64,000 nt of DNA from Paraphysomonas bandaiensis. Taxonomy: Eukaryota > Chrysophyceae. How positions within the stretch are numbered: position 1 is the stretch's first letter; each line of letters opens with the position of its first letter. Both the position numbers and the translations under genes were made by a program. The DNA lies in assembly GCA_965644295.1 (NCBI GenBank), contig CBFFRP010000028.1:1-64000 (forward strand), given 5' to 3'. Shown in pieces: positions 46,404 through 56,461 of the stretch. The notes under the pieces were generated by a model. The model did no database searches and was not told the DNA's origin. It saw only the letters and a program-made list of their open reading frames with translations.

Positions 46404-46905
46404 TATTGTAAAATATATTGACCCTCAACAAAGTCAGACTCGCATCATTTCGTGGTGGTGTTATGGGGGATAAGTACCGGATATATTTCTCCGGGAACTT
46501 ACATAAACAGCAGATATTGTTCTACTCATTCATAGCCGAATGGTTGTGTGGTACAAGAGGCACTAATATAAGTATCACTTGTGTAGACGTCTTTGGGCCT
46601 TGACGAATAAACAGACATCCTGGAATGGGCCCACCTCAATGGCATTCTGGATAGGGTCCACCTCAAGGGTAACCGGGGTATTGGGCTGCCTGCTGAAGTT
46701 AAGCATCAGGTCTGTTCGCCTTAAGGACTCAAAAGTCCAGAAGTCTGCAGTTGTCAGGTATATCAACATTCTGCTTGCTAGCGGCGTTTGCTTAGAGTGA
46801 TAGAGCGGAGGTGGTTGCATTTGGGTGCTTTGGTTCTTGCGGCGACGCAAAAGCAGCTTTTTAATAGAGTTTGTACTAGTTAGTCAAGACTTTAATATGG
46901 GGACA
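46404..46905 (+). repeat. LINE-tailed dispersed repeat D1, copy c (near full length)
   Basis: Head CCCTCAACAAAGTCAGACTC, ATGGGGGATAAGTACCGGAT, GCCTTGACGAATAAACAGAC, GGGCCCACCTCAA, GTCTGCAGTTGTCAGGTATA, then GTGGTTGCATTTGGGTGC, CTTGCGGCGACGCAAAAGCAGC and AGAGTTTGTACTAGTTAGTC: a non-LINE head followed by the LINE tail. Confidence 0.75.
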
Positions 46906-47110
46906 CTAATTAGTGTCACTTGCGTAGACTTCTTTGGGCCGTGACGAATAAACAGGCATCTGCGACTGGGCCCACCTCAACGGCATCCGGGCTAGTTCAC
47001 CTTAAGGACAGAGAGTGCAAAAGTGGTTGCACCTTGGTGCTTGCAGTGACGCACAAGCAGCTTTCGTAGGGCTAAATAGTAGGATATCAGAGTTAAACAC
47101 TAGTAGGTAA
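46906..47110 (+). repeat. LINE-tailed dispersed repeat D1, copy d (internal deletion)
   Basis: CACTAATTAGTGTCACTTGCG, CGTGACGAATAAACAGGCATC, GCCCACCTCAACGGCATCCGG, then GTGGTTGCACCTTGGTGC and AAATAGTAGGATATCAGAGTT. Confidence 0.7.
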
Positions 47111-47530
47111 CCGAATCCTGGTTCACACAGAATTTTAATTTAGTAAAGAATTATAATCTCAACGCTTCACAACACTTGTAGCACCTATTAAACATATGCT
47201 TATCATATGATCAGTAACTGAATTTATTTCCTTTGTAAATATATTCACTCGTCACACCTATGGTTTCACATATTACGTACCTTTAACTCAATGCAGTTGT
47301 ACTATACGTATAGCATCATACTCCTACTCAGCAATGTGTATTTTAAAATGTTTACTAGTTAACTACATCCTGTTATCAGATACGCAACCACCGAACCTCA
47401 TGGAATACAGGTGGACATATGACTCCGCTGATTTAGGTAGCTTTTACCGTACATTCACTCAAAATCAGGTACGACAAGCTGTCTTAACCTTGGGGATATA
47501 CAATAGTTTGTCCAGTATTATCAACTATCC
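47111..47530. other. No gene seen
   Basis: A plus-strand 69-codon frame (47334-47543) has no motif and overlaps the end of the copia RNase H relic on the other strand. Confidence 0.5.
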
Positions 47531-48010
47531 TTCTGCTCAATAAATACTAGACCACACAAAGTCTTGTATATATCAGCTATATGTTGTCGATTGCTCATTA
47601 AACTCTGCTTAATAAAACTGTTCAGGGTCCACGTGCTCTCTAACTATATGATATTCAATATTGATATGTTTTGATCTTTGACCTTGCACACCGGATTTTC
47701 AGGTATAACACCCTGAGCATTTTGACTATCCAGTAATTATTAACCCTACTTTCCCCCCGTGATCTCCTGTCACCCCCCGAGACCATATCATTTCCTATTT
47801 TCTGTAATCCGTCATATAGACAAAGATATTCAACTTGCATAGTTGATGAACGTACAATAGACTGAAGTTTGAAACCTCACGACATTGGCCCATCAGCTTC
47901 AAACATGTCATAACCAGAAGTTGGTCTCCTCAACGGGTCGCCCGCCCAGTCAGCATCAGTGAACATATGAAGATCAAAACATTTCGCTCTATATTGAATG
48001 CCTTTTTCCG
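47531..48010 (-). pseudogene. Copia RNase H remnant
   Basis: Minus strand: FTDADWAGDPLRRPTSGYD (~47965, catalytic Asp block), then FKLQSIVRSSTMQVEYLCLY (~47860) and, after stops and shifts, SKHINIEYHIVREHVDPEQF (~47650). The order and spacing are those of the copia RNase H C-terminus. At least three stops. It is not the same subfamily as the 33.8 and 61.7 kb elements (GYCDSDWARC in the former). Confidence 0.65.
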
Positions 48011-48661
48011 TACGAAGTACCTCGTAAATACTGCATTAAATATATCATGAGTTTACATACAGTGATATTCACTTTCGTTTAAAATTGTGATAGTACTCCC
48101 ACTATTAACCTGTACACGTTTGAAGCAGGTTTAAAGCAGTGGATTCTAAATACGATAGTGGCTCTATGCTGTGATATGATATTCTATTGATTAATTATCA
48201 TATTACGGTTGGATGTATGCTTGCACACGTCCACAATACCCAAAAACTGCCTCTCCTTCACCAATATATATATGTGTACCCTTACCCTAATATATGACAT
48301 ATATATATATACATGGCTATAGATCTACCAAATGGCATGTAAATGCACATACAGAGCTTTTATTACCACACCTATACTACGTACACAGTGTATAAGCGGT
48401 CGTATTGACGTGTCGATGACTCCTCTACCGCTCATCTATGTCTCTGTATGGTCTACATTCCCGCTTACGGTTAATGGATAAGTCGAGATAAAATACGCCG
48501 TCTCTATCAAAAACAACGGCCTTTATACTACCTGTCATAACCATACGTACATATTATGTGTTTGTTGGATACATCATCACACTGCGGGGGATCCTTGTAC
48601 TGAAGCCGCACAGAGATTGCTTTATATTGTTTCATACATGCCTCAAACAGAGCGCTAGTGC
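48011..48661. other. Intergenic, no gene seen
   Basis: AT-rich with a (TA)n run near 48295. No motif. Confidence 0.5.
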
Positions 48662-48868
48662 ATGAACTTGCACGGCCGTTGTAGAATATCATCTTTAGGC
48701 ATGGTTTTGCTATTTGTAGGGCTTATTATTGCCTTCGGCGCTTCAATGACAGCAATGATATGCATCATGATGCCGCAAGCAAAAACCGCAATACGCAAAG
48801 AGACTGCACGACCAATGCTCTCTGTGTTCTTGATGATGATTGGTCAAGTGCTCATTTTTTCATTGTGA
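48662..48868 (+). CDS. Small hydrophobic ORF, two predicted membrane helices, 68 aa
   Basis: Helix 1 is about SSLGMVLLFVGLIIAFGAS, continuing MTAMICIMM, followed by a polar loop with AIRKETARP, then helix 2 LSVFLMMIGQVLIFSL running to the stop. No family recognised. It could be a short membrane protein or an exon of a larger gene; I found no convincing neighbouring exon. Confidence 0.3.
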   Translation: MNLHGRCRISSLGMVLLFVGLIIAFGASMTAMICIMMPQAKTAIRKETARPMLSVFLMMIGQVLIFSL

Positions 48869-49147
48869 GATTTCGATGTTTTTTTTTGTTGATTTTTAGT
48901 TACTTTTCGAGAAAGTATCAGAAATCTACAAAAACGGCTCTTCCCATGCACAACGTACCTGATACACTGACGCGCACTCCAGATATCAATCAATGTAGCG
49001 TACGGTATGCACATTCTTGGCATTCGCATTTGCATTCCGCACAGAGGAAGAACTAGCGTGTTTTGGTAGCATGTGTTCGTTCAATAGTCGATAATAATAA
49101 ACGCACGACTGGCGACTGATCAAACCATCTGATAGCTGTTTTCTATC

Positions 49148-49903
49148 ATGGCCGCTGTCTGCCCAGCAGTCCCAGCAGTAGGAGTAGGCAATGGGGGAAA
49201 ATACACTGACTTTAATCCGAGTCCCGATGACTTGGACCTATTTGGGAATGTCTCCTTGCATCACAGCGTGTCCCATGACAAGCCCGATTTGAATAAAATG
49301 AAGGAATTGCTCTCGAAATACCCCGATGGGGCAAAGCAAAAGAATCAGTTTGGTAGAATTCCTTTGCACTATGTGGTGGACCGCTGCAATGCTTCAGTGG
49401 AGGCTGTGCAGCTACTTCTGAAAGCATACCCCGAAGGAGCGTATGAGTTTGATAACGAAAATGTGACTCCATGTAAGTATACACACGATTGAAGGACAAC
49501 CTCTTTGTAACTATTTGTATATAGACGACCTAGCGGTGCACTGGAACCATTCCGCTATAATTTTGAAGATGCTGTTGAGAGCAGACAAAGACCAAGATCG
49601 CGAGACTTATATGCGGCTCACGTATGGACCATTGTACTCCCTGTACAGATACATATGTAAGTGGCCGATTGCGTACTCACAACCGCCAGAACGAGGAGGG
49701 ATCAGCGGCGACCAATCCAAAGATGATAGTGGCGGGTCCGAAGTACACGATAGTGTGGAAAATAATTTTGTTGAAGAGTGAGAACAGTGCCTGCTATACT
49801 TGTCTCCTGTTTAATTATATTCAGGTTTCGTCGCAGTACTTCGATTCCAGATGACGGCAAGCCGAATGCTTTTACTCAAATAAAGTATGAGGGTGATCAG
49901 TGA
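49148..49903 (+). CDS. Ankyrin-repeat protein, 3 exons, 218 aa
   Basis: Exons 49148-49472, 49525-49777 and 49825-49903; introns are 52 and 47 nt; exon sum 657 nt. Ankyrin-type repeats span roughly residues 30-135: GNVSLHHSVSH, LNKMKELLSKYPDGAKQKNQ, FGRIPLHYVVDR, VEAVQLLLKAYPEGAYEFD, then VTPYDLAVHWNHSAIILKML. The LL.KAYPEGA wording is common in diatom and other stramenopile ankyrin proteins (from memory). The second half is a polar tail with no domain. A scaffold role is the usual inference; no partner can be named. Confidence 0.75.
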
Positions 49904-50582
49904 AGGGGATTGCATAATATGTTGACAATCCTGTACTGACTCTAGTTCAATATGGACAGTTAACTGTGTTAGTGCTGCTAGATATATTTACTGACTAGTT
50001 ATTATATTTTGTGGTGTATATTTCTGTTAGATTTAGTTGAAGTAGAGGTGGTAGAGTGTTATTTCCATTCTTTGGATAGTTCTCTGTTGAGTTCGCGTAT
50101 TTGAAAGCAATTGAAATCTGTATTTTAAGTTTTTTAAATTATCACCGTTGCTTGAAGAATAAGATCGCGTCTATCTGAGACCATATAATATTATAGGAAT
50201 ATATTATGAAGATGTAAATCACACTTTTAATTATTTGCTTATCGATTGAATTTAGCCTCCATCAATTTACTTGCAACCATTCAAAATATTAATTCTTAAT
50301 ACTCACAGCTTATAATAAATTCACTATGTAGGCACTGCTAATTCCAAATTTTATAAAACTTCACACAACGTTAACATCGAATTTTTTAGCACTCGGCAAT
50401 TTTCGTAGGAATGTTAGAGTTGGACATTGAAATGAAATTTGAAGTTAACCTCACATAAATCTTAGATATGCTGCTTCGCTTAACGTATTTTTAAGAAAGA
50501 ATTCTCAGTATCTGTTCTCAGTAACAACTTAATATCATTCGTTCATCAGTCAATCCTATATCCTATAGTAGTGAAACGATGA
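49904..50582. other. Intergenic downstream of the ankyrin gene
   Basis: Contains the partial D2 repeat 50085-50195, otherwise AT-rich and without ORFs. Confidence 0.5.
50085..50195 (+). repeat. Dispersed repeat D2, copy d (partial)
   Basis: TTGAGTTCGCGTATTTGAAAG, CAATTGAAATCTGTA, AAATTATCACCGTTGC, AGAATAAGATCG; more diverged than the other copies. Confidence 0.5.
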
Positions 50583-50860
50583 CTTCAGCAGGCAGCCCAA
50601 TACCCCGGTTACCCTTGAGGTGGGCCCATTCCAGTATGCCTGTTTATTCGTCAAGGCCCAAATACGTCTACACAAGTGACTCTAATTAGTGTCAGTCTCT
50701 TTTGTACAACATAAGTATTTAGCGGGCAGAACAGTATCTGCTGACTGCTGACTATATGTTTGCGGCATACGTTAGCTTTTCCCAGAGAATATCTCCGGTA
50801 CTTATCCCCCAGAACACCACGAAAAGGTGCGAATCCGACTTTGTTGAGGGTCCTATATCC
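50583..50860 (-). repeat. LINE-tailed dispersed repeat D1, copy e (head part only)
   Basis: Read plus: CAGCAGGCAGCCCAATACCC, GAGGTGGGCCCATTCCAG, CAAGGCCCAAATACGTC, TACTTATCCCCCAGAACACC, GCGAATCCGACTTTGTTGAGGG. The tail is absent. Confidence 0.75.
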
Positions 50861-51285
50861 TATATAGTATAGAGTCATACATTAATAACTGAATTTACTT
50901 CCTTTGTAACTATAGCACAACTACGAGATGAATAACCTATATTGCCAGGGGTGGGTAACTATTTCCAGAAAAAATGAAAAAACAATAATAATATTTTAAA
51001 AAACTATAAATAATAAATATATTGACTGGGAGCTAATGAGAAAACATTAGCTCGATCGGAAGTAAGTAAGTTCCACCAACTTGTGCGAAATCCAAAACCA
51101 CACTGCTCCGGCCCCTGTACGCAGGGGGGGGCTGCATGGTCAAAGATATAGGGGACTATAAGACATCACAACTGACCTTCTCCCCTCACCTAAACGCATG
51201 CGACTTCGCAACACCGTCACAAGTATCAACGCCGAACATACTTACCCTACTCAAAGTCACCACTACCCCACGACGTGTCCCGTCG
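50861..51285. other. Intergenic, no gene seen
   Basis: Contains a G-run (GGGGGGGG at ~51124) and a moderately GC-rich stretch abutting the LINE. No ORF recognised. Confidence 0.5.
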
Positions 51286-51297
51286 CGGACTCACCCT

Positions 51298-51541
51298 AGT
51301 AGTGAATGTCTGATTATTTAGCAATAGGCGTTGAGACCTTGCAGCAATTAGTGGCTAGAAGAATGCTAGTCATACTAGTTAGACCACTACCCGTAACTAA
51401 TCAATACAAACTCTTTTATCCTACTATTTGACGCTACGAAAGCTGCTTGTGCGTCGCCGCAAGCACCAAGGTGCAACCACTTCCGTTCTTTTTGTGTGAT
51501 ATGAAATTCGCCTTTCTCGTGTGTCCGTGGACTCACCGGCG
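51298..51541 (-). repeat. LINE 3' untranslated tail
   Basis: Minus sense: GCGCCGGTGAGTCC, GAACGGAAGTGGTTGCACC, CTTGCGGCGACGCACAAGC, CGTAGCGTCAAATAGTAGG, CTAGCATTCTTCTAGCCAC, CGCCTATTGCTAAATAATC. The family's common recognition tail. Confidence 0.8.
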
Positions 51542-54500
51542 CTATTGATCTGGGGGTCTCCCTTTGGGATGGGTCTCCATTGGTGTTGGAGGGGGCTCAG
51601 CGTTCTGGATTAGGGTCCTGAGTGCACCTAGTTCCAGATGTGTGGGTTGAGAGTGGTGGGGATTGTTGGGAGGAGGAGTTGGGTGTGTAGGCTGTGTTAC
51701 TGTGCTCCTGTGGGGCCGCGGGTGTAGATAGAGTTGTCGAAGTCGTCGGCGTTGTGGAGGTCTGGGCAGTCCAGTGCTCTGTCGGGTAGGACCTGTGAGG
51801 TGTGCACGTGTGTCTGGAGTCGGGGACGCTGTGGGGGGTCTTCGTTGGACCCCTAGTAGTCGAAGGACTCTCGGACGTTGTCTTGACTGACTGCGTTTCG
51901 GACGGGGTCTCGGGAGTAGCCTGGGCGGCCTTTTGGACATGGTGATATAGCGACAACCGCGATCCTGTAGCATAAGCTTCGCTGCAGTGTAAAGCGGTTG
52001 CAGGAGATTAATAACCGCTGTTTCTAGGTTCCGTAGACTGTGTGCCGTCAGGTGGTTGTGTATGGCATCTTCGAAGACCGTTTCCAGTTGGGCTGCTGTG
52101 ATGGTTCCAGTCCAGTATCTCTCGACCTGTGGGATGGAGGGATTCCAGGCTCTGCTGGAGAGTCTCCGTAGTGCAGATGTGATCCAGTTGGGTAAGGTCT
52201 GAGTTCTCTGTATTTCGTGGAGCACATTTTTATGCGATTGAAATGCAGTTTCCCTTATTTGGGTGATGGATTCATGTGTGCAGTCGAGGCACATATGTTT
52301 TAGGGAATCTAGTCGAAACCCGCAGTCAGAGCATGCGGCTTTGGTCAGGTCAAGCCCCTGTTTGGTTTTGGCCCGGTTCCTCCCTATGCAGAAAGATTTG
52401 TCCCATGTCAGTGCCGTGTTGAGTATTCTTTGGCGTAGATTTGAGCTGAGTTTGTCTTTGGATGCACTGCCATCCGCTTGGGCTAGTTTGCGCGGGAGGT
52501 GTACTCCGCTATTGGTCCAGTAGCCAGGCGCTCGATCAGGATTGTGTCCGTAGCGTTGATCTCTGGTTGAAGTGTAGTTCTCAAGTGTCCTTAGGTCGCA
52601 GAGATCCTGGAATTTAGTAAGGAGTGGGCTAGAGTAGTATGGCCGTCTTGTACTGTGCATACGCCAGTGCCATAATCCAGCAGTTAGTAAGCGTTCGATG
52701 GCACTGTCAATCGCAATTGTGCAGACAGTGTAGTTATTTTTTCCAAGGATGCGATCGACTTCATGCCAGTCTTCACCCGCAACTGCGTCCGCAATATAGA
52801 TGCCCTTGTCCTCAAACGTCCACTCCGTTTCATCTGTGGTACGTCGTTCGGGATGAGACCTCACCCAGGTCACCTGTCGTTTGCAATCTCTGCTGGCTGC
52901 GATGCTTTCGAGTAGTACCCCTTTTGCACGGTGACCGAGAGCTCTGCGTCTTGTGGAGAGTGCTTCCTCAGTGCGGGTGCACACTGCCTGACAGTCTGTG
53001 TGGCTTCTTATGTGTTCGGGAATACGTGTTGAGAGTATAAGCCCCATGGCTGTGCCTATGAGTTCATATGCGTATGAGTCCAAACCGGGCACGTCACGAA
53101 AGGGTGTATCTAGTCGTAGTATTGTGGTTGTACCATCTTCCCAGGCATTTTCTGGGGGTAAGTAGACGACCGCTGCACCTCCTCGGTGTGTCCATCGGGT
53201 TCGCGGATTGACATGAGTGAGGCGACGAGTGGAGAGCGCACTGGCTGTGTATGATCCATCTGTGAAGATAGCCTTGAAAGTATCTGGTTGGACACTATTA
53301 AGGCCGAGTTCTTGTTTTAGGTTGGTCAGCATGTGTTCATCCTGTGGTTCGGGGGGCTCAGGTTCCTGAAGGGTAAGGCCCAATTCCGTTCCCCATTCCC
53401 TGAGGCTGAGAACATAGTGGTGGTATTGGGGCTGTGGCTCTGTTGTCTGAGTGAGTAGAAAATGTGCTGCTTGACCTGCTTCTCCCCCGAGGGTTATTGC
53501 GCGCTGTAGAGATCCCCATTTTTGCTCCTGCGCTGAGTCTGAGAAACGTTTCATACCTAATCCGTTGTGCTTGAGTGAGAGGTAGATCAGTTCCGTGGGG
53601 TATCCAGGGCCTAGACTGAGGGCCTTTCTGTAGAGGGTTGCGCAAGCAGCGTCAATTTCTCTGTACCAGTGTAGCGGCCATGAAGCTTTGGTGGCTCTAT
53701 AGAGCAAAGTCGGTATGATTTGGGTCTCGATAACCATGACTTTACAGCCGGCTGAGGCCTGTTTGATCCCTAGGTGTGTGGTCACGACTTTCAGGTATTT
53801 TAGACACCAGTCATGGGAGGCCTTGTCTGTGATTGTGAGAGGAAGGTCTGCTCCGAGGTAATGTATCGACTCTAGTGATGTTTGGATAGGGACTGGGTGT
53901 GGGCGCCATGACCAGTCGTAGAGAATGATGTAGCCAATGGGGTCGGAGGACTTGTTGGAATCCTGTAGGATCGGAAACACTGTGCAAACTACTTTGGGGA
54001 TAGAGAGTTCCATTCCCGAAAGTACGCAGAACGCAGATATTTGTTGGGCAATGAGTTGGGCAGCGTGTATGGATTTAGCTATTGTGTTAAGATCATCCGC
54101 GAAGGAGATCTTTATTTCGCCTGTAGTCGGAGTCGTGAGTTGAATAGTTGGTAACGTTGGACTCGTTGTTGACAGTTCAATGTCCAGCCACGTGAGAAGG
54201 ATGTCGTAGAGTGCCACCCAGGCGCATGTGGATTCTGTGCCCCCTTGGGTGATACCCCTTTCGGCTTCGAAACCCAGACTGAATAGTGCAATGAAGTGGC
54301 CGTCTGCGGACAGGAGGTCAAGGAGAGAACGTGGCTCTATGTTGTTTGCCATGAATGGTGTCCAGGGAAATGTTAGACCGCCGGCATCTAAGTTGCCAAA
54401 CCAGTCAACTACATCGTCCGGAACGCCCAGTCGTGCCCACGCGAGACGCATGAGGTTAGGCGCAATTGAGTCGAAGGCCTTCTTGAAGTCCCAGAGTGTA

Positions 54501-56449
54501 CATATATGCTGGTCGCCTTTTCGTCTTGCTTCTTCTGCAGCCGCGAGTACCCGTAGTATCGCTGTGTCCGTCCCGTTCCTCCAGCGATAACCATGCTGGG
54601 ACGGATGCAAAACTTTCTGTTCCTCCCATACGGTAAGAATTCTATGAGTGATTATCCTTGTTAATATTTTCCTACTGACTTCAAGCAGACCAATCGGTCG
54701 GAGATTAGTGAGGGAGGATTCTCCTGGTTTCTTGAGAATGGGAGACATTACCCTGTCTCTCCACCAAATGGGCACATGTTTATGTTTCCAGAGAGATCTG
54801 GTGAGGATGTAAGCCTCTCGCTGAACTACCGGTGGCCAGGATTTGACCATGTTGGAGGAGACCATTGAGGGTCCAGGCGCGCGGTTGAAGGAGAGAGAGT
54901 GAAGTGTGCAGTAGAATTCATCCTGGGTGATGTCTTTTGCAAGAGTAGATTTGAGTGTGGCTGCCATGGCCGGAGTGGTCTTGGTACAAAGGGCCCGTCG
55001 TAACCCCAGTTGCAGGGGAAGAGGAATTTTCGAGCGGGGGTGGAGTGGTTCCTGGCATGTCGCTGAGCCCGGATCAAGAAGTGATTTCCACCATGTAGGG
55101 TCATCCTGGAGCTGTTGTGCTACAGGGTCAAGTCCAGGAGGTTTGGCATGATGTTCACGGAAGTGCGCATTAATGCCTTCATGAATGTCTTGCGGCGTTG
55201 TGAGGATGTGTCCGTCCGTTGTTTTCACCGTGGTAAGTCGGAGTGGTGTTTTGACCTTGAGACCAATTTTCTGAAGAATTGCTTGAAGTCTTTTCTGCTG
55301 TAGCAGTGCCTCCATCTGCTTGGTGCGAGCCGTGAGTCTAGTCCGCATTTCTGTCCTGGCTCTTCCATGAAGAAGTCCTCTCAGTCGCAAGGCAATTCGG
55401 AGAAGGTTTTTCTTGGTGGCTTGCTTTGCGTTCCAACCCAGGATTACTCGTGGGTCCGCGTTGCGGTGGCTGCACCAGAAGTTGATGTCCGATATGCCTT
55501 TGATGTGACCCTGAGAACTCCTGAGATAGGAGTCCCATCGGGCGAACCATGCAGTGATGATTTCGTGGGTGGGGGTGGTTGCCGGGGGGCCGCGCCATCC
55601 ATGCCGTTTGTATCCAGCAGAATTGAACATCTTTTGGATAATCCGCAAAACCATGAGCATTCCTTCCTGTATTACTCTCATTTCCGGGGAAAAGCCATTC
55701 TTGAACTTTGAGCGTGTGCGCTGACAACGTTCGTGTAGGCGTGTGCTATGTGTACATGCAGGACGCTTCGCCTCAAGCGAAGCCTGGAGGGTTATGTGAT
55801 GGATGGCCGCTAGTCTGTTGGCTGCCACCTCAGGAGGGAGTATGGCAGTCGATCCGTTGTCTAAATGTGGTAGTTGTGCATGAAGTTGGAGGAGTCTTGC
55901 GGTGTATGCCTGTACTTCCTTGGTGTCCTTCGGGTTTACATTGAGACGGGGGGGGATTCGGAGGTGCGACTCAGGTGGTCGAGGGTCAAGATTGACTGGT
56001 ACGGTGAAACCGACCCAGACCGGTCGATGATCGAAGGCTGCTGCGAGTAATGAGGGGGAGTCAAGGCAGCCAGTGTCCGTAACAGACATGTTCGGAGGTA
56101 ACGGCGTGTGTAGAATATGATCGATCCGCGATATTCCTTTGTCTAATCTGTGGAAGGTATGATATGTTTTCCTGGGTAGGAGAAGCTCATGGAGTGGTGC
56201 AGCCAGTTGGAGTTTGTCGGCAAGTGGTCGTATGTCTCTGCCTTTAGGATTTGTCTCCATGGAGCCATTGAAGTCGCCGGCGACAATGACAGTATGGTCC
56301 TTGGCTCTGGCTTTAGTGACCCATTTCGTAAGGATGTTGCATAGGAGCTTGTAGGGGTCAGCAGTACAGATACCACGGGACGCTCTCCCTAGCTTGGTCA
56401 ATTTGCTCCATAATGTGCAAGTGCCTGGCGTGGATGGCTTCGGGGGTAA
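51542..56449 (-). CDS. LINE polyprotein: endonuclease (partial) - reverse transcriptase - RNase H - CCHC, open frame
   Basis: One uninterrupted frame of ~1630 codons. The first in-frame start-like codon (GTG, 56458) lies in the target duplication, so the true N-terminus is missing. Domains with approximate residue: APE-type endonuclease C-terminal half (VIVAGDFNGS ~57; SRIDHILH ~112; AAFDHRPVWVGF ~142); RT (NLRPIGLLEVSRKILTRI ~590; HGYRWRNGTDTAI ~620; DFKKAFDSIAP ~657; catalytic FADDLNTI ~786); RNase H (IFTDGSY ~1064, AYELIGTAMGLI ~1140, IADAVAGED ~1225); CSDCGFRLDSLKHMCLDC zinc motif (~1376); a Pro/Arg-rich tail ending PKGRPPDQ. EN-RT-RNH order fits the I/R1/Tad-like LINE clades. Absence of lesions over 4.9 kb means it is young. 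Confidence 0.9.
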   Translation of the reverse strand, partial: LPPKPSTPGTCTLWSKLTKLGRASRGICTADPYKLLCNILTKWVTKARAKDHTVIVAGDFNGSMETNPKGRDIRPLADKLQLAAPLHELLLPRKTYHTFHRLDKGISRIDHILHTPLPPNMSVTDTGCLDSPSLLAAAFDHRPVWVGFTVPVNLDPRPPESHLRIPPRLNVNPKDTKEVQAYTARLLQLHAQLPHLDNGSTAILPPEVAANRLAAIHHITLQASLEAKRPACTHSTRLHERCQRTRSKFKNGFSPEMRVIQEGMLMVLRIIQKMFNSAGYKRHGWRGPPATTPTHEIITAWFARWDSYLRSSQGHIKGISDINFWCSHRNADPRVILGWNAKQATKKNLLRIALRLRGLLHGRARTEMRTRLTARTKQMEALLQQKRLQAILQKIGLKVKTPLRLTTVKTTDGHILTTPQDIHEGINAHFREHHAKPPGLDPVAQQLQDDPTWWKSLLDPGSATCQEPLHPRSKIPLPLQLGLRRALCTKTTPAMAATLKSTLAKDITQDEFYCTLHSLSFNRAPGPSMVSSNMVKSWPPVVQREAYILTRSLWKHKHVPIWWRDRVMSPILKKPGESSLTNLRPIGLLEVSRKILTRIITHRILTVWEEQKVLHPSQHGYRWRNGTDTAILRVLAAAEEARRKGDQHICTLWDFKKAFDSIAPNLMRLAWARLGVPDDVVDWFGNLDAGGLTFPWTPFMANNIEPRSLLDLLSADGHFIALFSLGFEAERGITQGGTESTCAWVALYDILLTWLDIELSTTSPTLPTIQLTTPTTGEIKISFADDLNTIAKSIHAAQLIAQQISAFCVLSGMELSIPKVVCTVFPILQDSNKSSDPIGYIILYDWSWRPHPVPIQTSLESIHYLGADLPLTITDKASHDWCLKYLKVVTTHLGIKQASAGCKVMVIETQIIPTLLYRATKASWPLHWYREIDAACATLYRKALSLGPGYPTELIYLSLKHNGLGMKRFSDSAQEQKWGSLQRAITLGGEAGQAAHFLLTQTTEPQPQYHHYVLSLREWGTELGLTLQEPEPPEPQDEHMLTNLKQELGLNSVQPDTFKAIFTDGSYTASALSTRRLTHVNPRTRWTHRGGAAVVYLPPENAWEDGTTTILRLDTPFRDVPGLDSYAYELIGTAMGLILSTRIPEHIRSHTDCQAVCTRTEEALSTRRRALGHRAKGVLLESIAASRDCKRQVTWVRSHPERRTTDETEWTFEDKGIYIADAVAGEDWHEVDRILGKNNYTVCTIAIDSAIERLLTAGLWHWRMHSTRRPYYSSPLLTKFQDLCDLRTLENYTSTRDQRYGHNPDRAPGYWTNSGVHLPRKLAQADGSASKDKLSSNLRQRILNTALTWDKSFCIGRNRAKTKQGLDLTKAACSDCGFRLDSLKHMCLDCTHESITQIRETAFQSHKNVLHEIQRTQTLPNWITSALRRLSSRAWNPSIPQVERYWTGTITAAQLETVFEDAIHNHLTAHSLRNLETAVINLLQPLYTAAKLMLQDRGCRYITMSKRPPRLLPRPRPKRSQSRQRPRVLRLLGVQRRPPTASPTPDTRAHLTGPTRQSTGLPRPPQRRRLRQLYLHPRPHRSTVTQPTHPTPPPNNPHHSQPTHLELGALRTLIQNAEPPPTPMETHPKGRPPDQ

Positions 56450-56461
56450 CGGACTCACCCT

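Larger units (their letters stand above)
51298..56449 (-). mobile_element. Non-LTR retrotransposon (LINE), 5'-truncated, 5.15 kb
   Basis: Flanked by the 12-bp direct repeat CGGACTCACCCT at 51286-51297 and 56450-56461, a LINE-type target duplication. The 5' end cuts into the endonuclease domain. The 3' end is a ~240-bp tail finishing at ...GCTAAATAATCAGACATTCA with no long poly-A. The same tail ends the 14244-17704 insertion and the D1 repeats, and a fragment lies at 60370-60480. Confidence 0.85.
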
